Below, in pieces: positions 55,042 through 64,000 of a stretch of DNA of 64,000 bases. The notes under the pieces were generated by a model. The model searched no databases. It saw only the letters and a list, made by a program, of their open reading frames with translations, and was not told where the DNA came from. A program made the translations under genes and the position numbers. Positions within the stretch are counted from its first letter, which is position 1, and each line of letters begins with the position of its first letter. This DNA comes from Hymenopus coronatus (lineage: Eukaryota; Arthropoda; Insecta; Mantodea; Hymenopodidae): contig CM060899.1 in the NCBI GenBank assembly GCA_030762935.1, positions 66,638,501-66,702,500 of the forward strand, in the 5' to 3' direction.

Positions 55042-55873
55042 ATTGTTAAAAATCTTATGCTTCTATTTACTTCATGCTAATCAAGAAAATATTAACAGAA
55101 ATAGTCTTATTACTTGCTTCCTTGTAAGTAGAAGAGAAATATGGGAGTACCATAGGTTAAAGTGACAGTCAATAGCTGGTTGCTATGTGACTGAAGTTCC
55201 TTTGTTTGTTTGGATAGGCGTTGACAAATTCCTGTATGAGAAAAGTATAAGTTTTTTAAAGCTGAAACAAAAAACAAGGAATATCTAAAAAAAAACAATC
55301 AACTCCACGAAAAAAAAATGTATATAACATAAATTGTGTGTTTTAACGTGCTCTATATTTTTTGTTTGGAAGTTTTTGTCTATCCCTTACGGTTTAGCGG
55401 TTATGTAAAATTCCGTAAAATTCATTCAGAATAAAGTAGTCCTCAGAGGCTATTCCCAAAAAATTCAAGATATACATATTGTTTGTCAGGTATATATCTT
55501 TAATATACGATATTTTAATAAAAATCGTTAGAGCTATATTTTAGAAGATCACAATTTTCGAAAATGTTGCCATGTGAAGGGTACTTGGGGAGATTTTCTT
55601 GAAAATCTGCGTATCACATCCTTAGAAGACACTGAACCTAAATACAAAGTTTCGTATTTAACGGTCTTTTCGTTTTTGAGCTATGCTGCCCACAGGCACA
55701 CACAGACAGACATACAGACAGACACACACACGGATTTTTTTTAAAAATGCTTTTTTGGATTCAGGAGGTCTCAAAACATGTTATTTCCGGTGAAATCTCG
55801 GTATCGAATTTTTGGGTACAATGCAAATACCTTCTCTATACATATGTGCATAGTTCGTATAGGGAAAGTAAAA
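55042..55873 (+). mobile_element. HINE-like repeat lacking its 5' end, in LINE fragment
   Basis: Begins at ATTGTTAAAAATCTTATGC, about 60 bp inside the normal 5' end, and ends GTATAGGGAAAGTAAAAA. It is flanked by ~60-bp direct repeats of LINE sequence. This departs from the A-tract flanks of other copies. Confidence 0.92.
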
Positions 55874-56096
55874 AGAGAAAGCTGTACAAATGATATTTAG
55901 AAAAGAAGGCAAGACATCTCCGAAGGACAAAATCTACTTGAAGAATGAACCTCTGCAAACAGTCAAATACCTCGGCTCAATTCTACAGACCACACAAAAC
56001 TCATTCAAGAATACACACTGACCAAAGAACCACATTCGCCACACACGAGAACTAACAAAATTATCTCTCAAATCCGCGATGGCACTGTTCAACACA
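55874..56096 (+). pseudogene. LINE reverse transcriptase fragment, continuation
   Basis: Repeats MIFRK-GKTS-KDKIYLKN, then continues EPLQTVKYLGSILQTTQNSF, an in-frame stop, and LTKLSLKSAMALFNTK. This is the RT region after the thumb. Both parts look like one LINE insertion with a partial duplication. Confidence 0.8.
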
Positions 56097-56098
56097 AA

Positions 56099-56912
56099 AA
56101 AAAATCTGATGTGTTCCATTCTCAAGACTTTCTCTACATCTCTGCAACAAATTATTGTTAAAACGCTTATGCTAATGGAGAAAAAATTAGCAGAAATAGT
56201 TTTATTACTAGCTTCCTTGTAAGCAAAAGAGAAATCAGGGAGTACCGTAGGTTAAAGTGATAGTCAAACCTGGTTGCTATGTGAATGAAGTTCCTTTGCT
56301 TGTATGGACAGGAGTTGACAAATTCCTGTATGAGAAAAGTACACGTTTTTTTAAAGCTGAAATCTAAAACAAGGAATGTCTCAAAAACGATAAACTCCAG
56401 AAAAAATGTATATAACATAAATTGTGTGTTTTAACGTGCTCTACATGTTTTGTAAGGTAAGTTTTTGTCCATCTCTTACGGTTTAGCAGTTATGTAAAAT
56501 TCTGTAAAATTTATTCAGAATAAAGTAATCTTCAGAGGCTATTCCCAGAAAATTCAAAATATACATTTTAATTGTAGGTAAATATCTTCAATATACGATA
56601 TTTTACTCAAAATCGTAATAGCCATTTTTGAGGAAATCAAAATTTTCGAAAAAGAATCCATGTAAAGGGTAGTTGGGAATGGGGGGGGGGATTTTTCTCA
56701 AAATCTTCGTGTCGCATCCCTGAAAGATTCTAAACTTAAATACCAAGTTTGGTATTTTACCGACTTTTCGTTTCTGAGTTATCGTAATGATTTTTTTTAG
56801 ATAAAGGGGACCCTAAAACATATATTTCCGGTGAAATCTCGATATCGAATTTTTGGGTTGAGTGCAATACCTTCTCTATACACTCTGTACATAGCATGTA
56901 TAGTGAAAGTAG
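56099..56912 (+). mobile_element. HINE-like repeat, CA tract deleted
   Basis: From the A-rich CACAAAAAAAAATCTGATG to GTATAGTGAAAGTAGAAA. A G-run GGGGGGGGG lies near 56681-56690. Confidence 0.93.
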
Positions 56913-56975
56913 AAATAATTTGTAGCAGAGATGTAGAGAAGGCCATGTGAATGAAACACGTCAGATTCTTTAACA
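56913..56975 (-). mobile_element. HINE-like repeat, 5' fragment
   Basis: AATTTGTAGCAGAGATGTAGAG ... GAATGAAACACGTCAGA is a minus-strand 5' end in inverted contact with the 3' end of the preceding copy. Confidence 0.85.
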
Positions 56976-57688
56976 TAGAAATTGAACTGAGTTCAAAGCA
57001 CTAACCAAACTTTATTAATGCTAAGAGTTTCGAGATCTGTGGTGAAGCAACCCCTATTTCCCCTGTCGTCTTAGAAATCAGAAGAAGACTGTAATCTGAA
57101 TAATCATGAGATACCCACAATTCAGAAAAATATATTTCGCTCCTCACTAATGCGCTTTCCATGTTCTCCCTTTAATGAAAATTTCAGAGCTAAAGATCTG
57201 GGCAACGCGAATCATAATTATACAAAAGGAGGAAAAAGAAGCAAATGAAAGAGGAATGAAAGCGGCAGAAAAACGAGGACGAGGAGAAGCGAGTGATGGT
57301 TTTAAAGGCAGAAATTAAAAATAGAATGCAGAAATGAAATACACGATATAGAAGCAAAAGAAAGAAAAGTTGGTTTGTAAATAGAGGGGCAACCCGGCAC
57401 CACAAAGTTAGCTGTGGGGGAAGAGGGGAAACCGCATCTTCCTTTCTAACTGGAGTGCGCGCCTCTTCTTTATTCTCAGATACAAGAGACTTTTTTTTTT
57501 TTTTCGTGTTATTTGACATCTTAAGTTTGAAAAGAGTTTTACGTTTTTACGTGTGATGTCCTTTCAATCCATGCAGCTAAATCAGAACACGTCGACACAA
57601 GTCAAAGCCAATCTCACTCCTCTGCCGTGTTTAATGCGGTTTAGAATCACAGATGACGACCTATGTATTTCCTAGGGAGAAATCAGAA
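56976..57688. other. Unassigned stretch
   Basis: Purine-rich on the plus strand around 57220-57370 (AGAAGCAAATGAAAGAGG). A 109-codon minus-strand open frame there is low-complexity Phe/Ser/Leu and I reject it as a gene. Confidence 0.5.
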
Positions 57689-57867
57689 GCTATTATTACT
57701 GCCTCTACCACGTATGGTAGTTGGAAAAGGTATTGTATTCCACCCAAAATTCTATAAGTAGAAGTCACTGGAAATACTCAGTTTTGGTTCCCCTGAATAC
57801 AAAACTCACATTAAAACTTCCTCTGTGTCCACATTTGTGTGTCTGCGAAGAACACAACTAAAAAACT
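57689..57867 (-). mobile_element. HINE-like repeat, 3' fragment, old
   Basis: TATTACTGCCTCTACCACGTATGG through GTATTGTATTCCACCC to the TG tract and AACACAACTAAAAAACT, then a plus-strand copy. Confidence 0.75.
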
Positions 57868-58732
57868 AATGTGTTCCATTCACATGACTTTCTCTATATC
57901 TCTACAATAAATTATTTTTAAAAAGCTTATGCTTCTATTTACTTCCTGCTAATCGAGAAAAAATTAGCAGAAATAGTCTTATTTCTTGCTTCACTGTAAG
58001 TAGAAGCGAAATAAGGGAGTACCATAGGTTAAAGTGATAGTCAAAAGCTGGTTGCTATGTGACTGAAGTTCCTTTGTTTGTATGGACTCGAGTTCACAAA
58101 TTCCTGTATGAGAAAAATATAAGTTTTTATAGCTTAAACCAAACACAAGGAATATCTAAAAAAAAAAAATCAACTCCATGAAAAAAATATATACACCGCA
58201 AATTGTGTGTTTTAATGTGCTCTACATTCTTTGTGTGGCAAGTTTTTGTCTCTCTCTTACGATTTAGCACTTATGCAAAATTCCGTAAAATTCACTCAGA
58301 ATAAAGTAGTCTTCAGAGGCTATTCCCAGAAAATTCAAAATATACATTTTATTTGTCAGGTAAATATCTTTAATATACGATATTTTTATCAAAACCGTTA
58401 GAGCCATTTTTTAGAAAATCAAAATTTTCGAAAAATGTTCCATGTAAAGGGTAGTTTGGGGTGGGGGGATTTTTCTCAAAATCTTCGCGTCGCATCCCTG
58501 GAATATACTAAACTTAAATACCAAGTTTGGTATTTTACCGACTTTTCGTTTTTGAGTTATCGTGTTCACAGACACACCGACACACGGACCTTTTTCTGAA
58601 AATACTTTTTTTTTGGATACAGGGGACCCTAAAAGGTATATTTCCGGTGAAATCTCGGTATCGAATTTTTTTGGTGGAGTGCAATACATTCTGTATACGC
58701 TATGTACATAGTGCGTATAGAGAAAGTAAAAA
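57868..58732 (+). mobile_element. HINE-like repeat, near full length
   Basis: From AATGTGTTCCATTCACATGAC to GCGTATAGAGAAAGTAAAAA. Confidence 0.95.
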
Positions 58733-58744
58733 CGAAAGTTACAT

Positions 58745-59010
58745 TAAATATTCTGCTGAAGATTTTCAAGAAATCCCGCAGTCCTAATTACTAATTACCC
58801 TTTAGTTAAAAATATTTTCAAAAATTTAGATTTTTTAAAAACATCTAATCATTTTAATTAAAATACCACAAGTTTAATGCAGTTTTATGACAAATAAAAT
58901 GTATTTTTGACAATAATCTCTGAATTGTTATTTACGCTAGGTGTCTTTTGCAGACTAGTAAACCATAAAAGATTGACAAAATTTTACTTCATAAACAATC
59001 TGGTTTGTTA
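58745..59010 (-). mobile_element. HINE-like repeat, central fragment, old
   Basis: Minus-strand pieces GAAGATTTTCAAGAAATCCC, TTACCCTTTAG, TATGACAAATAAAATG and AGTAAACCATAAAAGATTGAC in family order. Confidence 0.75.
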
Positions 59011-59269
59011 TAGCTGTGTGCTGATGACTTGTTGCACAATTGCAATTGAATAACAATTGTTAGTCCACGTAAGTCATTGTTATTTATGTTTACCACCACC
59101 TAACCTCAATCGCTTTCCACTGCTAGTGAAAACATCACAGCCTACCAAGCAACCATTTTCCTTCTATTAGCACCACTTCGTACACACTGCATTGTCAACA
59201 CATCACAATTATATACCATGCTACGCAAACTTCCATTCTGTCCCGCTATTGGTTCCAAGTGGCTATCAC
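59011..59269. other. Unassigned stretch
   Basis: No repeat or gene recognised. Confidence 0.45.
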
Positions 59270-59890
59270 CATAATTATCAGAAATGATTGTATTAGCTCA
59301 TTTTAAGTAGAATAGAAATAAGGCAATCCACTAGGTTAAAGCGATAGTCAAATGTTTTAAAATGTGGCTGCTATGTAATTGAAATTCGTTCTCAAACCTC
59401 CATTTTAGAAAAGTTGGAGTATTTTAAAACTGAAAGCAATTACAAGGAATATCTCGGAAATGGTCAATTGAAGAAAAAATGTGTATGACATAACTTGTGC
59501 GTTTTAATGAGGTCTCTGTTTCTTGTGCAGTAACCTGTTTGTCTATCTTTTACGATTTATGAGCTATACTTAAGTCATCCAGAAGGGAGAGGTCTTCAGA
59601 GGCTATTCCCAGAAAATTCAAGATGTACATTTTATTTGTCGTGTAACCATCTTTAGTACATGGGATTTTAATCAAATTCGTTAGAGCCATTTTTGAGAAA
59701 ATCAAAAGTTTTCATGTAAAAGGCAGCTTCATGAAAATTTTTGTGTCACATCGTTGGAAGATACTGAACTTAAACATCAAGTTTGGTATTTAACGGCCTT
59801 TTCGTTTCTGAACTATGCTGCCCATAGACACACACATCATTTTTCTAAAAATGTTTTTTTTTTTTTTAAATTCAGAGAGTCTCAAAAAAA
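59270..59890 (+). mobile_element. HINE-like repeat lacking both ends, diverged
   Basis: From ATCAGAAATGATTGTATTAG to the T tract and AAATTCAGAGAGTCTC. A second plus-strand copy begins at AAGGAATATGTC. Confidence 0.85.
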
Positions 59891-60922
59891 TTGTCAAAGG
59901 AATATGTCAAAAACGATCAACTACACGAACAAAAAAATGTATACCTATAACATAAATTGTGTGCTTTAACGTGCTCTTCATTTTTTGTGTCGTAAGTTTT
60001 TCTCATCTCTTACGGTTTAGCATTTATGCAAAATTCCGTAAAAATTCGCCCAGAATAAAGGTCTTCAGAGACTGTTCCCAGAATATTCAAGTTAGACATT
60101 TTATGGTTTTAATCTACGGGATTTTAATAAAAATCGTTAGAGCCATTTTTGAGAAAATCAACATTTTCGAAAAATTTTCCACATAAGGGTAGACTGTGGT
60201 GCGGGAATTTACTTGAAATCTGGGTGTTGCATTCTTGAAAGATATTGAACTGAAATACCAAGTTTGGTATTTATCGGACTTTTCGTTCTTGGCTATGCTG
60301 TCCACAGACACACACACACAGACACGCATACACACAGACACACATACATACACATACATATACACACACATTCACACACATACACATACATACACATACA
60401 CACAGTAACACACACAGACACGCATACACACATACACACAGACACACATACATACATACACACATACACACACATTCACACACATACACACATATACATA
60501 CATACACACACATTCACACACATTCACACACACATATACATACACATTCACACACAGACACACACATACACACATATACATACACATTCACACACATACA
60601 CACATATACATACATACACACATACACACATACACACACAGACACACACATACACTCACAGACACACACATACACACACAGACACACACATACACACACA
60701 GACACACACATACACACAGACACAAACATGTACACACAGACACACACACACACACACACAAAAGCACGCTCACACAAGCTCACACACTCAGACATCTTTC
60801 CTTTTGGATTCAGGGGGACCCAAAACATGTATTTCCGGTGAAATTTCGGTATCAAAGTTTTGGGTGCAATACAGTACCTTCTGTATACCTAAACTAGATA
60901 TATAATACGTGTAGAGAAAGTA
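59891..60922 (+). mobile_element. HINE-like repeat with giant CA-rich expansion, 5'-truncated
   Basis: Starts in mid-body (AAGGAATATGTCAAAAACG) and ends ATACGTGTAGAGAAAGTAG. The internal microsatellite has grown to about 0.47 kb. The downstream segment (GGATTCAGGGGGACCC ... TATCAAAG) and a decayed palindrome are present. Confidence 0.93.
60299..60775. repeat. Expanded CA-rich microsatellite/minisatellite
   Basis: Variants of ACACACATACACACAGACAC and TACATACACATTCAC arranged in blocks; higher-order blocks such as CATATACATACACATTCACACACA recur. It occupies the CA slot of the surrounding HINE-like copy. Long open frames on both strands here (His/Thr or Val/Cys repeats) are artefacts. Confidence 0.97.
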
Positions 60923-61449
60923 GTATGTTGAATAACATTCCGTTTGAGGACATAGATACTTTCATCAAGTTCACGTTAATCAAAGGGCCCTTTCCCCCCC
61001 ACTATAGTCGGCGTCTATGTGTTTTGGGTTCCCCTGAAAACTCGATACAGAAGTAAGGAACTGCCCGAAGGTTCACGAATGCCCTTCACCACCCGAGGTC
61101 GCTGCTGTGCAAGAAACAAGTCTCAAAGTTAACGTTTTGGGAATGAAGAGGGAAAGGAGACAAAAAAATTCCGCCGAGTAAGGAGGAGCTGCGAAAATGA
61201 GAAAAAGACGAGATGTGAAGAAAGTTATAAAGAAAATACTCGGGTGGTGTTGCATAGCCAGCAGTGAATGAACTGTGGTTGGGGAGTTAATCATTTATGA
61301 AAAATTCATACACTTCTTCATTCCCTATTCTGTTTCTTCTTGGAAGCTTATGGGCCCTGCACTCGGGTTGAGAGCATACGTTTTAAACTCGCATACGTGC
61401 ACATTGTCTCAAATTTTGATATATCGATATTACTTCCGCTACTTAATAC
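60923..61449. other. Unassigned stretch
   Basis: No repeat recognised. A 73-codon minus-strand open frame at 61073-61294 lacks motifs. Confidence 0.45.
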
Positions 61450-61534
61450 ATAATCCATAGGTACAGAAAGTATTGCATTCCATCAAAATTTTTGCTACAG
61501 AAATTTTACTGAAAACACATGTATAGAGCACCTG
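61450..61534 (-). mobile_element. HINE-like repeat, 3' fragment
   Basis: GTACAGAAAGTATTGCATTCC ... GAAAACACATGTATAGAGCACC on the minus strand. Confidence 0.75.
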
Positions 61535-62216
61535 AATAAGGAGTAGTATAGATTAAAGTGATAGTCAAAAGCTAGTTGTTATGTGACTGAAGTTCCTTTG
61601 TTTGTACGGACAGGAGTTGAGAATTTCCCGTATGAGAAAAGTATAAGTTTTTTAAAGCTGAAACCAAAACAAGAAATATCTCAAAAAACGACCAACTCCA
61701 CGAAAAAAATGTATATGACATAAATTGTGTGCTTTAACGTAATCTACATTTTTTGTTTAATAAGTTCTTGTCTATCTCTTACAGCTTACTAGTTACACAA
61801 AATTCAGAAAATTCATTCAGTATGAAAAGGTCTTTAGAGACTTTTCTCAGAAAAGTCAAGATATACATTTTAATTCCATATAAATATATTTAATATACGG
61901 CATTTTAATCAGAATCCTTAGAACCATTTTTGAGAAAATAAAAAATTTCGAATTTTTTTCCATGTTAAGGGTGGTTTGGGATGGGGGATTTTTCTCAAAA
62001 GCTTCGTGTCGCATTCCTGGAAGATACTAAACTTAAATACCAATATTGGTTTTTGTGTTATCGTGTTCACAGACACACGGACCTTTTTCTGAAAATACTT
62101 TTTTTGGATACAGAGGACCCTAAAACGATTTCCGGTGAAATCTCGATATCGAATTTTTGGGTGGAATGCAATACCGTCTCTATAACTATGTGATAGTACG
62201 TATAGAGAAAGTAAAA
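61535..62216 (+). mobile_element. HINE-like repeat, 5'-truncated
   Basis: From AAGGAGTAGTATAGATTAAAG to GTATAGAGAAAGTAAAAAA. The palindrome is reduced (CTATAACTATGTGATAGTACG). Confidence 0.92.
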
Positions 62217-62518
62217 AAGGAACATTTTTGAAATCCTTGATATGTAAGTTAATCATTCTGAACACATTTTTGGTAATGTAAACTAAATTTACAATTCATT
62301 TATTAATGGCCATGCCAACAAGCACTGTAAGAACTTACAGTAAGAGTTTGAGAGGTCATTAATACTTACAGTACAATTAGGAAATGACGTAACACTTAAG
62401 ACATGTGCTATTTCAAGTAAAGCGTCTATTGCAAAATTCATTAACAAAAGAGTATATAAGAAGGCTTTGTCCATATAATTTAGATGTAACCTTTGGTTTG
62501 TTTACATCGAGAATTCAT
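62217..62518. other. Unassigned AT-rich stretch
   Basis: No repeat recognised; a short minus-strand open frame has no motif. Confidence 0.45.
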
Positions 62519-63313
62519 TTTTACTTTCTCTACACCTACTATGTACATAGTGTATAGAGAAGGTATTGCATTCCATCCAAAAGTTCGATACCGAGATTTC
62601 ACCGGAAATATACGTTTTTGGGTCCCCTGTATCCAAAAAAAGCATTTTTGGAAAAAGGTCCGTGTGTGTGTCTATGTGTCTGTGAACACGATAAAACGAA
62701 AAGTCGGTAAAATTAAAATCTAGGTTTCTAAGAAAAATTCCTCTGTTCTAAACCACTCTTTACATGGACAAATTTTCGAAAATTTTGATTTTCTCAAAAA
62801 TGACTAATGATTTCGATTAAAATCACATATTTTAAAGATATTTATATTCCAAATAAAATGTATATCTTAAAGTTTTTGGGAGTAGCCTCTAAAGACTAGT
62901 TTATTCTGGATGAATTTTACGGAATTTTGCATAACTGGTAAACCGTAAGGGACAGATAAAACCTAACGGAAAATGTAGTGCTGATTAAAACATACAATTT
63001 ATGTTATAAACAATTTTTTTCATGGAGTTGATCGTTTTTGAGATATACCTTGTTATTTGTTTCAGGTTTAAAATACTTAAACTTTTCTCACATGGAAAAT
63101 TGTATACTCTTGGCCCGGCATAAAATCGGATTTCAACCACGTGACAACCAGCTTTTAAAAGATGAGACTATTGTTTTAGTATATTCCTTTCTACTTACAA
63201 GAAGCGTAATTAACCTCTACCCCAATTATCAAAAGGTAGATAGAAGAATAGGCTTTAACTTTGTCACAGCGATGTAGAGAAAGTCATGTGAATGTAACAC
63301 ATCAGATATTTTA
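62519..63313 (-). mobile_element. HINE-like repeat, near full length
   Basis: From TTTTTACTTTCTCTACACCTACTATGTACATAGTG to GAATGTAACACATCAGATATTTT. Confidence 0.94.
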
Positions 63314-63385
63314 GATTCTTCCCGCTCCGGTTTGTTGCAATACAGAGGTATTTTATTTTATCTCTAAATTTAACGTTTTACTTCT

Positions 63386-64000
63386 TTTTACTTTCTCTAT
63401 ACGCACTATGTACATAGTGTATAGAGAAAGTATTGCACTCCACCAAAAAATTCGATACCGAGATTTCACCGGAAATATATGTTTTAGGGTCCCCTTTATC
63501 TAAAAAAAGCATCTTCGGAAAAAGGTCCGTGTGTGTGTGTATCTGTGGACAGTATAGCTCAAAAACGAAAAGTCTGTTAATAACCAAATTTGATATTTAG
63601 GTTTGGTATCTTCCAAGGATGCGACACGAAGATCTCCAAGAAAATCCTCCCGCCCCCAATTACCCTTTACATGGAACTTTTTTCGAAAATTTTGATTTTC
63701 TAAAAAATGGCTTTAACGATTTTGATTAATATATCGTATATCACAGATATTTACCTGACAAATAAAATGTATATCTTGAATTTTCTGGGAATAGTCTCTG
63801 AAGACTACTTTATTTTTGAGGAATTTTGCATAACTGCTAAACCGTAAGAGATAGACAAAAACTTACCACACATTTTATGTTATACACATTTTTTTTGTGC
63901 AGTTGATCGTTTTTGATATATTCCTAGTTTTTGGTTTCAGTTTTGAAAAACTTATACTTTTCTCATACAGGAATTTGTCAACTCCTGTCCATACAAACAA
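63386..64000 (-). mobile_element. HINE-like repeat, cut by window end
   Basis: From TTTTTACTTTCTCTATACGCACTATGTACATAGTG onward. The 5' third lies beyond the window. Confidence 0.94.

Noticed and set aside
57190..57519. 109-codon minus-strand frame rich in Phe, Ser and Leu
   Set aside because: Opposite of a purine-rich tract; low complexity, no conserved motif.
60264..60905. 213-codon plus-strand frame and several minus-strand frames of His/Thr/Ile or Val/Cys repeats
   Set aside because: Produced by the CA-rich microsatellite expansion; low complexity without stop codons by chance.
146..63587. Recurring 60-120-codon frames containing YREGIA...KIRYRDFTGN or the opposite-strand CISGEISVSNFWVECNT
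   Set aside because: They are translations of the HINE-like palindromic end, repeated with each copy, in both strands and several frames, with frequent frameshifts. No conserved start or stop; not a gene family.

Overview
The window looks like repeat-dense intergenic or intronic DNA from an animal, most probably an insect or other arthropod with a large, transposon-rich genome. The evidence is the mix of element types: mariner and pogo/Tigger DNA transposons, jockey/CR1-like LINEs, a Penelope-like element, a gypsy-like remnant and several tRNA-derived SINE families. All of these sit in AT-rich, stop-rich DNA. I found no host protein-coding gene, rRNA or genuine tRNA gene that I can defend. 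All recognisable coding sequence belongs to mobile elements, and all of it is broken.

The dominant component is one interspersed repeat family of about 0.86-0.9 kb, present in roughly 50 full, truncated or mosaic copies on both strands. By hand tally it fills about half of the window. A full copy starts ...A-tract-TCTGATGTG, has a small 5' hairpin and a subterminal ACTTTCTCTA, and a conserved AT-rich body. It then has an internal CA-rich microsatellite, and ends in a long perfect palindrome around TATGTACATA followed by GAGAAAGT and another A-tract. It encodes nothing. Its architecture resembles non-autonomous Helentron-associated elements (HINE/DINE-like), and I call it the HINE-like family provisionally.

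Layout. 1-3 kb: HINE-like copies, one split by a tRNA-SINE, and a second SINE. 3-8.4 kb: more HINE-like copies, a unique stretch and a mariner tail. 8.45-9.7 kb: a GC-rich gypsy-like LTR/gag remnant and a poly(A)-tailed inverted-repeat segment. 10.8-12.4 kb: a fold-back mariner split by a HINE-like copy. 13.9-14.5 kb: a minisatellite with higher-order structure. 15.95-16.45 kb: a GTA trinucleotide tract. 16.5 and 19.1 kb: two copies of another short repeat. 16.97-18.38 kb: a 58-bp minisatellite amplified out of a HINE-like copy, inside a ~0.9 kb tandem duplication. 19.5-27.5 kb: mainly HINE-like copies, two related tRNA-like repeats, a LINE tail fragment and a CA tract. 27.5-31.75 kb: a 5'-truncated jockey/CR1-like LINE containing a SINE (13-bp target duplication) and a HINE-like copy. 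33.3 kb: a pogo/Tigger-type deletion derivative. 34-35.2 kb: a mariner. 35-50 kb: almost continuous HINE-like copies. 51.2-53.4 kb: a second LINE split by a truncated Penelope-like element with a GIY-YIG domain and a candidate hammerhead ribozyme. 54.9-56.1 kb: a LINE fragment split by HINE-like copies. 57-64 kb: more HINE-like copies, one with a ~0.47 kb CA-rich expansion.

Nested insertions give a relative order: the LINEs, mariner and some SINE hosts predate the HINE-like copies that interrupt them, while one SINE (607-862) is younger than the HINE-like copy it interrupts. All boundaries were read by eye and may be off by a few bases, more for the degraded fragments.
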